The notes under the pieces: model-generated
What the model was told of the DNA's origin: nothing
The model's input: the letters and a program-made list of their open reading frames with translations, nothing else
Database searches by the model: none
Position numbers and translations under genes: made by a program
In this document: in pieces, positions 17,160-24,542 of the stretch
Numbering within the stretch: the stretch's first letter is position 1
Layout of the letters: each line of letters begins with the position of its first letter
Source: Martelella mediterranea
GTDB lineage: Bacteria > Pseudomonadota > Alphaproteobacteria > Rhizobiales > Rhizobiaceae
Direction: 5' to 3'
Assembly: GCF_004342225.1 (NCBI RefSeq)
Contig: NZ_SMAR01000022.1
Span: 1-64,000 of the forward strand
Length of the DNA: 64,000 nt

Positions 17160-17483
17160 AAAAGTCTCCCGGTTCTTCCCGACGTTTCACATTTATTGGC
17201 CTGACATGCCCGTGCCCCGTCTCCTGGGGCAAAATCAATCAGGCGAAATTTTTAACTTCTGTATTGATTACGTTCTGGAACCCCAAGCGGTTCAATCTGT
17301 TTCACAAAAAAGGCAAAGTGAAGTCATTTGTTGCAAGAAAAAGAGTACGTGAGGTTGCGCTCTGCAACCTTTGATGAGGTGGAGAAAATTTATGATTTCT
17401 CAGCTGTCTGCTCGGTCCAGTGCCGGGCGTAGTGCGTATCGTGTAATGAAACAAAATAAGAGATACGGTGCGAGGGGATCGGT
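17160..17483. other. Divergent control region of the pterin/lipid locus, 324 bases
   Basis: No coding pattern. The stretch separates the ribA (minus) and dehydrogenase (plus) transcripts and is AT-rich at about 17240-17400, so promoters for both are expected here. The only clear structured element is the palindrome at 17352-17370. I did not recognise an FMN riboswitch or other known leader. Confidence 0.5.
17352..17370. promoter_or_regulatory. Palindrome in the divergent control region
   Basis: AGGTTGC-GCTCT-GCAACCT (7-5-7, perfect arms). It could be an operator governing both divergent transcripts, or a small RNA hairpin in the leader of the plus-strand operon 114 bases before its start. 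No run of T follows, so it is not a typical terminator. Confidence 0.4.
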
Positions 17484-18470
17484 TTGAAGGAAATGACATC
17501 TGATCAATGCGTTTCGGCTCGCGCATTGTGGTTTCCAAAGGCCGGTGTCGCATCACTTCGCGATGAAACTGTTTCAATGGCGGGCGAAGACGCCGTACTT
17601 GTCCGAACACTTTATTCCGGCATCAGCCGGGGCACGGAGGCCCTTGTGTTTCAGGGGAACGTGCCAGAAAGCGAGGAAGAGCGGATGCGTGGGCCGCATA
17701 TGAGCGGTTCTTTTTCATTTCCTGTAAAATATGGTTATGCCAGTGTTGGCGAAGTCATTGCCGGACCAGCCAGACTGAAAGGGCGCACGGTGTTCTGTCT
17801 GCATCCGCATCAGGATGTCTTCAGCGTTTCGGCAGAGATGGTGAACCTGCTGCCAGAGCATATTCCGCCATCACGCGCTGTTCTGGGTGCCAATATGGAA
17901 ACGGCACTGAATATCATCTGGGATGCAGGCGTCTTGCCGGGAGATCGGGTGGCTGTGTTTGGAGCCGGTGTTGTCGGCAGCCTCGTTGCATATATCGCCA
18001 GTGGCATTTGCGGGACCGAAACCGTTCTGATCGACCCCAATCCGGACCGCTTGGCACTGGCCGATGCTCTTGGGATTTCGTTCAGCAACAGCGGTTATGC
18101 GGGCGAATTTGATGTTGGTATCAATGCCAGTGGTTCCGGCGAAGCGCTTTCGGAAGCCCTCGGTCACGCAGGCCACGAAGCTCGCATTGTCGAGGCGAGC
18201 TGGCACGGTGATAAACCGGTGACGCTGCCGCTCGGTGGACCATTTCATGCCCGTCGCCTTTCAATTGTCAGTTCGCAGGTGGGGACAATTCCGCCTGGAC
18301 AGCGCGCGCGCTGGTCATTTTCCCGGCGCATGCAAAAGGGGCTTTCACTTCTGTCCGATGACAGGCTTGAAGCCCTGGTTTCCGGTGAAACCAGCTTCTG
18401 TGATCTCGAAGAAGCCTATCCGGCCATCATTGCAGATCCCGCTACGCTCTGCCATCGCATTTGCTACTAA
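17484..18470 (+). CDS. Zinc-free MDR-family dehydrogenase
   Basis: A 328-residue medium-chain dehydrogenase/reductase. The Rossmann motif GAGVVG is near residue 156, followed by the NAD(P)-binding acidic end LIDPNPDRL. The position of the catalytic zinc cysteine in alcohol dehydrogenases reads SGISRGTEALVF, so the usual Cys/His zinc ligands are absent, as in BchC-like and other reductive MDR proteins. The TTG start at 17484 has GAGGGGA about 5 bases upstream; an ATG at 17493 is an alternative. It heads a tight operon with the PTPS-like, glycosyltransferase and methyltransferase genes. Reduction of a sugar or pterin intermediate is plausible; the substrate is unknown. Confidence 0.85.
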   Translation: MKEMTSDQCVSARALWFPKAGVASLRDETVSMAGEDAVLVRTLYSGISRGTEALVFQGNVPESEEERMRGPHMSGSFSFPVKYGYASVGEVIAGPARLKGRTVFCLHPHQDVFSVSAEMVNLLPEHIPPSRAVLGANMETALNIIWDAGVLPGDRVAVFGAGVVGSLVAYIASGICGTETVLIDPNPDRLALADALGISFSNSGYAGEFDVGINASGSGEALSEALGHAGHEARIVEASWHGDKPVTLPLGGPFHARRLSIVSSQVGTIPPGQRARWSFSRRMQKGLSLLSDDRLEALVSGETSFCDLEEAYPAIIADPATLCHRICY

Positions 18471-18484
18471 AGGAAATAGAAAAC

Positions 18485-18883
18485 ATGTTTGCTGTTGAAG
18501 TCCGTGATCACATCATGATTGCACATAGCCTGCCAAGGCCGGTTTTTGGTCCCGCTCAGGCCATGCATGGCGCAACCTTTGTTGTCGACGCTGCCTTTTT
18601 CACCCGTGACCTTGATGATGATGGTCTCGCCGTTGATATCGGCGCAGCAACGACGGTTCTGGGCGAGGTGCTGAAACCGCTGAATTACCAGAATCTCGAT
18701 GAAGTTGACGTTTTCGAAGGCCGGGTCACGACCACAGAAGTTATCGCGAAACATATCTTTGATCGTCTCGCCAGCGCCGTAGCGGAGAAAAAACTGGGCA
18801 CGGGCAGCCAACGGATCTGCCGCATCAAAGTGACGCTTCATGAATCCCATGCCGCGCGCGGTTGGTATGAGGCCGATCTTTGA
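18485..18883 (+). CDS. PTPS/QueD-fold protein lacking the catalytic triad
   Basis: A 132-residue member of the 6-pyruvoyl-tetrahydropterin synthase/6-carboxytetrahydropterin synthase fold. His14 and His28 of the zinc site remain, but the HGH motif reads HGA (Ala30). The catalytic Cys position is Ala24, and the Asp-His pair reads Asn67-Tyr68. Glu85 (TTTEV) and the pterin-anchoring Glu120 (LHESHA) are kept. Pterin or pyrimidine binding is thus probable, whereas normal PTPS or QueD catalysis is not. ATG 18485 follows AAGGAA; the upstream stop of the dehydrogenase is 14 bases away. Its stop overlaps the glycosyltransferase start. No queC, queE or queF lies nearby, which argues against queuosine synthesis. 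Confidence 0.85.
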   Translation: MFAVEVRDHIMIAHSLPRPVFGPAQAMHGATFVVDAAFFTRDLDDDGLAVDIGAATTVLGEVLKPLNYQNLDEVDVFEGRVTTTEVIAKHIFDRLASAVAEKKLGTGSQRICRIKVTLHESHAARGWYEADL

Positions 18884-19926
18884 GCCGGAAACTGACCTTT
18901 GCTTATCCAGGAGCGCTCGACACAAAGACGGGTGGGTATGCCTATGACCGCCGCGTGATCGATGCACTGGAGGCACTTGGCTGGCAGGTTGAGAAACGAA
19001 GTCTCGGCCATGGATTTCCCGATCCCGGAACTACGGTTCTGGAAAACGCAGACAAAGCGCTTTCGGCCTTGCCAGACGGTGCTCTTGTCATCGTTGATGG
19101 CCTTGCCTTTGGCGTTTTGGATCGGTGGGCAGAACGCGATGGTGAGCGGCTGAAGATTGTTGCGCTGGTGCATCATCCTCTGGCGCTGGAGACCGGGCTC
19201 ACCCAACAGCAGATCGCGCAGTTTCATGAAGCGGAAAAAAGGGCGCTTCGCCATGCGCGTCATGTGGTGGTGACTTCACCGGCAACAGCCTGCACCCTTT
19301 GTGAAGACTATGCGGTGTCGCGGGAGCGCATCACCATCGCTGTGCCGGGCATCGATCCGGTTGAACAGTCGGATTGTTCGCAGCAGGACCTGCATCACAT
19401 CCTTTCTGTCGGCTCGCTCACACGCCGGAAGGGTCATGACGTGCTTGTCAGCGCGCTCAAGGCTGTCGAAGACCTGCAATGGACGGCCACGATTGTCGGC
19501 AGCCACAAGCTGGACCCGGTAACCGCTGACGCGCTTGAAGGGCAGGTGCGGGATATGGGACTTTCCGACCGGATTACGATCACCGGTGAGGTGGAAGACA
19601 CCGCGCCCTATTTTGCACGCGCCGGTCTGTTTGCACTCGCCAGTCACTACGAAGGCTATGGCATGGTTTTCGCCGAAGCGCTTGCTTATGGTCTGCCGGT
19701 TGTTGGTTGCCGTGCAGGCGCTGTGACGGATGTTGTGCCGGAGGAGACGGGGATTTTGGTCCCGCCGAATGACGTTGCTGCCTTCGCCGATGCACTCCGG
19801 GTGATGCTGAAAGATCAAGCGCAGGCCCGAAAAAAGGCCGCTGCCGCGCATGTCGCCGGAAGGAAACTGCCGGACTGGCCGGAAACCGGTCGCCGGATAT
19901 CAATCGCACTGGAGGCTTTGCAATGA
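18880..19926 (+). CDS. GT4-type glycosyltransferase
   Basis: A 348-residue GT-B fold glycosyltransferase. The N-terminal acceptor domain starts with a glycine-rich loop (GGYAYDRRVIDAL). The donor domain carries the retaining GT4 signature EGYGMVFAEALAYGLPVV (about residues 258-275), including both glutamates, and the family strand LSVGSLTRRKGHD (about 171-183). No membrane segment is seen, so it acts on the cytoplasmic face. The TTG start overlaps the TGA of the PTPS-like gene, and its own stop overlaps the methyltransferase ATG (ATGA), so translation is coupled. The donor sugar is unknown; the acceptor may be the RibA-derived heterocycle or a lipid-linked intermediate. Confidence 0.87.
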   Translation: MSRKLTFAYPGALDTKTGGYAYDRRVIDALEALGWQVEKRSLGHGFPDPGTTVLENADKALSALPDGALVIVDGLAFGVLDRWAERDGERLKIVALVHHPLALETGLTQQQIAQFHEAEKRALRHARHVVVTSPATACTLCEDYAVSRERITIAVPGIDPVEQSDCSQQDLHHILSVGSLTRRKGHDVLVSALKAVEDLQWTATIVGSHKLDPVTADALEGQVRDMGLSDRITITGEVEDTAPYFARAGLFALASHYEGYGMVFAEALAYGLPVVGCRAGAVTDVVPEETGILVPPNDVAAFADALRVMLKDQAQARKKAAAAHVAGRKLPDWPETGRRISIALEALQ

Positions 19927-20738
19927 GTGGCTTTGACAAATCGTGGCTGTCGCTGCGCGAACCGGCAGACCGGCAGGCGCGGGACAAAGGGCTCGTCGCA
20001 GACCTATGTCGTTATGTGCGTAAGCAGCCGGAGCCGTCTTTGCTCGATATCGGATGTGGCACCGGCTCGACGTTTCGCAGCCTTAACCGGGAATTGCCGC
20101 CGGAAACACAGTGGCATCTTCTGGACTATGATCCGCAGCTTCTTCAGGCCGCAGTTGCCAGTATCGGAGCGGCGCCTGCCGTTCGTTTCAGCCAGCATGA
20201 TCTTAATGATCTGGCTCACCTGCCACTTGATGGCGTGCAGGTCGTGACTGCCTCGGCGCTTTTTGATCTCTGCTCGGACCGCTTCTGTGCCGCTTTTGCC
20301 GCGCATCTGGCGCAGCTGGGCTGCGGGGTTTATGCGGCGTTGAATTATGACGGGCAGGTATTCTGGTCTCATGCGCACCCGCTTGATGAGGCGGTGGTTG
20401 CGGCTTTCAATATCCACCAGCGAACCGATAAGGGCCTTGGCCCGGCGCTCGGCCCAGATGCGGCAGAAAGCCTTGAGCGGCACTTCGCAGGTCACGGGTT
20501 CAGTGTGAAAACGGCCGAAAGCCCATGGCAGATGGATCGTAATCAGGCGGCATTGCAGCGCGCATTTCTGGAAGGCTTCCGTGAACCATGCCTTGAAGTG
20601 GGCGGGGTTTCCGAAAACGAGCTTGAAGCCTGGCTCATCTGGCGCATTGCCGCGATCGACCGGCCTGAAAGCCGCTGTATTGTCGGCCACAAGGATGTTC
20701 TGGCGCTGCCGGAGGTAAATGGCCCTGCTTCAGGCTGA
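19923..20738 (+). CDS. SAM-dependent class I methyltransferase
   Basis: A 271-residue methyltransferase. Motif I LLDIGCGTGS (about residues 40-49), an acidic post-I strand LLDYDPQLLQAA and motif IV-like VVTASALFDLC are visible. Length exceeds a bare class I domain, leaving roughly 100 C-terminal residues for substrate binding. Last gene of the operon starting at 17484, translationally coupled to the glycosyltransferase. Its 3' end overlaps the convergent RibD-type gene by 9 bases. The methyl acceptor (sugar, heterocycle or lipid head) is not known. Confidence 0.85.
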   Translation: MSGFDKSWLSLREPADRQARDKGLVADLCRYVRKQPEPSLLDIGCGTGSTFRSLNRELPPETQWHLLDYDPQLLQAAVASIGAAPAVRFSQHDLNDLAHLPLDGVQVVTASALFDLCSDRFCAAFAAHLAQLGCGVYAALNYDGQVFWSHAHPLDEAVVAAFNIHQRTDKGLGPALGPDAAESLERHFAGHGFSVKTAESPWQMDRNQAALQRAFLEGFREPCLEVGGVSENELEAWLIWRIAAIDRPESRCIVGHKDVLALPEVNGPASG

Positions 20739-21497
20739 TAGGTTAAAGGCGCAATCGAATAAAATGTCGGGGCCAAGATCATAAACAGTTGTTTTCGGTC
20801 TTAAGGCACTGCTCAGCTTTTCAATCGGCGCAAGACCGATGCCAACGGGCCCGGAACCGATGATCAACGGTGAAACGGCGACATGAAGTCGGTCTACATG
20901 CCCTTCATCGATAAAACGTGCGATAGTGCGTGCGCCACCTTCGACAAGAACCCGCTTCAGACCGCGTGATTCCAGCACATCCAGAATTTCGCCTGTCTCA
21001 AGTCCGTTTTCGCCAGCGCCAAGCCGCACAATCTCTGCGTTGGGGAACGTGCGCTCTTCGAGCACCTTTCCGCTTTGGATCACGAGTACGGGCGCTCCGT
21101 TGTCGTGAAACAGGCTTTCCTGTCCGTTAAGGGCGCCGTGGCAGTCGACCACAACGCGCACCGGGTCTCTGCCTTCAACAAGCCGGACGGAAAGCCGGGG
21201 ATCATCTGCCTTGACCGTGTTGATGCCGACAATCAGCGCATCGACCAGCGCCCGGCAGCGATGCAGGTGAACAAGGCCGCCGGCACCTGAAATATCACGG
21301 GCATCGCCGGCAGGTGTTGCCACCCTGCCATCCAGTGACTGGCCGACCTGAGCAATCACAAAGCGGCCTTTGGAACGTGCAATCGGCGCGTAGACAGATG
21401 CCGCGGCGTCTTCGTCTTCTGCGAATATGGTTTCATGTCCGTCGTAAAGACCAAGCAGCTTACGCCAGGTCACGTCGGCAACATCGAGCATCTGCAT
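20730..21497 (-). CDS. RibD C-terminal-type (pyrimidine/pterin) reductase
   Basis: A 255-residue NAD(P)H reductase of the RibD_C/dihydrofolate-reductase-like fold. Family marks are FVIAQVGQSLDGRVAT (about residue 45-60), ALIVGINTVKADDPRLSVR and KRVLVEGGARTIARFIDEG. The deaminase domain of bifunctional RibD is absent: the ~40 N-terminal residues lack HAE and PCxxxC motifs. Known relatives reduce the ribosyl side chain of the RibA product to ribityl, so pairing with ribA in this locus is chemically sensible. ATG 21497 is used (GAGGG 13 bases upstream); ATG 21491 is possible. It lies 16 bases after the cytochrome b561 gene. Confidence 0.85.
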   Translation of the reverse strand: MQMLDVADVTWRKLLGLYDGHETIFAEDEDAAASVYAPIARSKGRFVIAQVGQSLDGRVATPAGDARDISGAGGLVHLHRCRALVDALIVGINTVKADDPRLSVRLVEGRDPVRVVVDCHGALNGQESLFHDNGAPVLVIQSGKVLEERTFPNAEIVRLGAGENGLETGEILDVLESRGLKRVLVEGGARTIARFIDEGHVDRLHVAVSPLIIGSGPVGIGLAPIEKLSSALRPKTTVYDLGPDILFDCAFNLSA

Positions 21498-21513
21498 ATG
21501 TGGCGCGTGTCCC

Positions 21514-22086
21514 TCAGAGCATCCGGTAGAGCGTGTTGTCGCGTTTGACAACGTGATGCATCAGAACCGCCCCCATGTGCAATGCGAAAAGCGTCAGGAC
21601 AATCCATGCACTGACGGTATGGATCGCAGAAAGTGTCCCGGCGATATCAGGTGATTTTCCGATCGGGCTCCAGATCGGCAGAACGCCGAACCAGCTGAAC
21701 GGGAAACCGTGGGCATTGGTCGCCAGAAAACCGCTTACCGGCATGACAATCAGAAAGACATAAAACAGGCCATGCACCGATGCCGCTGCGATACGCTCGA
21801 TTTCATGCCCCTCCGGTCGGGGCGCGCGTGTCAGAAGCTTGTTGCCGACGCGCACAAGCATCAGCCAGAGCACCAGAAAGCCAAGGCTTTCATGGATCAG
21901 GTAGAAATCGAGCGACACTTCACTTTTGACGAATTTGATGACCATGCCAAATGGCCATGTCGCCAGTACGAGAACGGCGATGATCCAGTGCATGATGCGG
22001 CTGGTCGTGGCATGGCGTTCGGCGGTGATGGTTCTCGTCGATGGCATCAGCACACCCGACACTTTAGCGTCTTCTTCAGTGCTCAT
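21514..22086 (-). CDS. Cytochrome b561 family protein
   Basis: A 190-residue four-helix inner-membrane di-haem cytochrome of the CybB/YodB type. Histidine-bearing helices are visible: SRIMHWIIAVLVLATWPFG, LIHESLGFLVLWLMLV, SVHGLFYVFLIVMPVSGF and VSAWIVLTLFALHMGAVLMHH. Such proteins take electrons from quinol and can serve as superoxide:quinone oxidoreductases or electron suppliers. It is the first gene of the transcript that contains the RibD-type reductase, so an electron-transfer role in the locus is possible, but it may only be a neighbour. Confidence 0.9.
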   Translation of the reverse strand: MSTEEDAKVSGVLMPSTRTITAERHATTSRIMHWIIAVLVLATWPFGMVIKFVKSEVSLDFYLIHESLGFLVLWLMLVRVGNKLLTRAPRPEGHEIERIAAASVHGLFYVFLIVMPVSGFLATNAHGFPFSWFGVLPIWSPIGKSPDIAGTLSAIHTVSAWIVLTLFALHMGAVLMHHVVKRDNTLYRML

Positions 22087-22338
22087 ACGTGCTCCGTGAC
22101 CTCAGGCTTCATGTCGAAGACAATCCGTCCATCAGGCATAAATTTTGCTTTGGACTGGAAGCAAGCCTGATGCGTACTCTATCAGACGGAAGCGAAACGG
22201 CAAATATTTTTACGCTGACGCAAACAGCGGTGCGGATGACGGGGGACGGCATCAAAACGCCTTTTCCTTGCTTTGCGGGCGGATGGGCGCCAGAAACTGC
22301 ATGATCAGAATGACGTTACCAACAAGCCGGTATCTTTG

Positions 22339-23043
22339 ATGACCAAACAGCGATCCATTCAGCATGTAGTACAGACGCTTGCCGGCGAAATTGAAAGCGG
22401 CGTCTTGCCGGTGGGGGCGGCATTGCCCACGCAGGCAGCGCTGGCCCGCAGGTTTGACGTGTCGCGTTATGTCATTCGCGCTGCCTTCGTTCTGCTTGCC
22501 GAGCGGCAACTGATTACCAGCTGGCAGGGTGCCGGGGCCGTCGTGCGCGGGCGCGAGTGGCCATATCCGATCACCACCCGGACCCGCATTCATGAGAGCC
22601 TCAAGAGTTTTGGCGCCGATACGACCATAACACTGGCGGACACCCGTCCGCGGGTGCGCCCGGAAGCGGAGGTGGCGGAGTTTCTGGGGCTTTCGTTGCG
22701 CGAACGGGTACCCTTTGCCGAGTTCATCATCGATGTTGACGGGGTGCCGGTGGCAATCGGCCATCATTTCATTCATCCGCACCGCTTTGATGATGTTCTG
22801 AAGGTTTTGCGGCAAACGGGCGAGATCATCGGTACTTATGCAGCTTTGGGGATACCGGACTATATGCGCCGCAAGACCATCGTGCGCACCCGTCTGCCGA
22901 AAGAGCGCGAGGCGGCTCTTCTGGGCATACCGCGCCAGCAGCCGCTCTTTGTGTCGCGCGGCTTGAATGTCGACCCGGACGGCAACGCGCTGGAAGTCAC
23001 CGAAGCGATTGTCCGTGGCGACCGGATTCACCTGGCCATTTAA
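22339..23043 (+). CDS. GntR-family regulator, UTRA (PhnF/HutC) subfamily
   Basis: A 234-residue regulator with a GntR winged HTH (LARRFDVSRYVIRAAFVLLAERQL) and a C-terminal UTRA ligand-binding domain whose chorismate-lyase-like fold ends with FVSRGLNVDPDGNALEVTEAIVRGDRIHLAI. UTRA proteins of the PhnF group sense phosphonates, sugar phosphates or similar small ligands. ATG 22339 is preferred because the HTH begins about 10 residues later; an in-frame ATG at 22273 would add 22 unrelated residues. It precedes a Ugp-like importer and a phosphodiesterase and probably controls them. Confidence 0.88.
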   Translation: MTKQRSIQHVVQTLAGEIESGVLPVGAALPTQAALARRFDVSRYVIRAAFVLLAERQLITSWQGAGAVVRGREWPYPITTRTRIHESLKSFGADTTITLADTRPRVRPEAEVAEFLGLSLRERVPFAEFIIDVDGVPVAIGHHFIHPHRFDDVLKVLRQTGEIIGTYAALGIPDYMRRKTIVRTRLPKEREAALLGIPRQQPLFVSRGLNVDPDGNALEVTEAIVRGDRIHLAI

Positions 23044-23196
23044 ACCAAATCATAAACTTGGCGCGAATATTTCGTTACAATTGCGTTGGCAGGCGCGTCT
23101 GTCACGTCTTTGTCGCAAAAGCCTGTTTTCTCATGTCCTGCGTCCGGCCGGCGCCACAGATTGTTCCTTGAAAACACGCTTTGCGAGATACGAACC

Positions 23197-24471
23197 ATGT
23201 TGAAGACACTTGCTCTGGCGCTCTTTGCCACTGCGGCGCTTGTTCCTGCTGCCCAGGCGAAAACCGTCATCACCTGCCTGACGAATTCGGGCCACCTGAC
23301 CCGTCAGCACCAGCCTCTGGTGGATGAGTTTAATGCGATGCAGGACGATATCGAGGTCCGTTACGCAGCGCCGTCGAAAGACTATAGCGACAACCATCTG
23401 AAGCTGATGCGCGCCTCAGCGACCAACACGCTGCCGGATTGCGCTTTTGAAGCCTATAACCATCTTCCTTCACTCGTCCGCGCCATGGTCAAGCGTGATC
23501 AGGTCGTCAATCTCGACGAGCTGATTGCCGAAGAAGGTGAAGGCTGGAAGGAAGCCAATTATTCCGAAAATATGCTCGATCTTGGTCGTGTTGACGGCAT
23601 TCAGTACGGCATGCCGTTCAATGCTTCCGTGATCCAGTGGTATTACAATGCCGACCTGTTTGAAAAAGCCGGACTCGATCCTGACAACTTTCCGAAAGAC
23701 TGGGATGGCCTGTTCGCTGCCACCCAGAAGATCAAAGCTGCTGAGCCGGATGTTATCCCGATGTTCATGTGGATGATTAATGGCGATGACTGGGGCTTCC
23801 AGACGCTGATCGAGATGCAGGGCGGCAAAATGCTCAGCGATGACGGTCAGAGCGTTGCCTTCAACGAAGACGGTCACGGTGTTGAAGCCATGAAGATCGC
23901 TCGCCGTCTGGTCACGGAAGGCGGTGCGCGCACCGATCAGGACAGCGACACGCAGCTGACGGCCTTCACCTCCGGCAATCTTGCGATCTGGGGTTTGTCT
24001 CCGGCGTCTGCCCGTAATATCGAAGAACGCGTCGGCGGTAAGTTCGATCTGCGCTCAACGACATTTACCGTCTGGAATGATGAAGATGGCCGTCTGCCGA
24101 CGGGTGGCAATGCTGCCCTGATCACCACCAAGGATCCGGAAAAAGTAAAGGCTGCCTGGGAATATATCAAGTTCGTCACCGGCCCGCACGGTCAGGAAGT
24201 GGCTGCGAACATCACCGGCTACCTGCCGACCAACAAGCGCACCATGGAGCCGGAATTTCTTGGCGAATTTTATGCCGCCAACCCGTTCTATGCCACGCCG
24301 GTCAACCAGTATGACCGCGCCGGTCCCTGGTATGGCTATCCCGGCACGCAGTCTGAGAAGATCTGGCGCGAGCAGGCTTCTGTGATCAAGTCGGTCATGG
24401 AAGGCGAAACGTCACCTGAAGATGGCGCACAGGAACTTCAGGACATCGCTGAAAAGCTGATGCAACGCTGA
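23197..24471 (+). CDS. ABC transporter periplasmic binding protein, UgpB-like (family 1)
   Basis: A 424-residue binding protein. Signal peptide at residues 1-20 (LALALFATAALVPAAQA, cleavage before KT). The mature protein follows the UgpB pattern: LVDEFNAMQDDIEVRY, GMPFNASVIQWYYNADLFEKAGLDP, and the C-terminal PTNKRTMEP...FYATPVNQYDRAGPWYGYPG, which in UgpB contributes to glycerol-3-phosphate/glycerophosphodiester binding. ATG 23197 coincides with the signal peptide. With the ATPase, two permeases and a phosphodiesterase it forms a full uptake and hydrolysis unit. Substrate by analogy: a glycerophosphodiester or similar phosphorylated polyol. Confidence 0.88.
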   Translation: MLKTLALALFATAALVPAAQAKTVITCLTNSGHLTRQHQPLVDEFNAMQDDIEVRYAAPSKDYSDNHLKLMRASATNTLPDCAFEAYNHLPSLVRAMVKRDQVVNLDELIAEEGEGWKEANYSENMLDLGRVDGIQYGMPFNASVIQWYYNADLFEKAGLDPDNFPKDWDGLFAATQKIKAAEPDVIPMFMWMINGDDWGFQTLIEMQGGKMLSDDGQSVAFNEDGHGVEAMKIARRLVTEGGARTDQDSDTQLTAFTSGNLAIWGLSPASARNIEERVGGKFDLRSTTFTVWNDEDGRLPTGGNAALITTKDPEKVKAAWEYIKFVTGPHGQEVAANITGYLPTNKRTMEPEFLGEFYAANPFYATPVNQYDRAGPWYGYPGTQSEKIWREQASVIKSVMEGETSPEDGAQELQDIAEKLMQR

Positions 24472-24494
24472 ATCTTGAAACGATAACAAAACGT

Positions 24495-24516
24495 GACGGG
24501 CGGCTTGCCGCCCGTC
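24495..24516 (+). other. Intercistronic hairpin after the UgpB-like gene
   Basis: Stem GACGGGCGG (24495-24503) with CCGCCCGTC (24508-24516), loop of four, no U-tract. Same position and form as the hairpins at 11084, 40749 and 55454, all directly after binding-protein genes. Confidence 0.6.
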
Positions 24517-24542
24517 CAGTTCATGACGGCAGGAGTTCGCAT

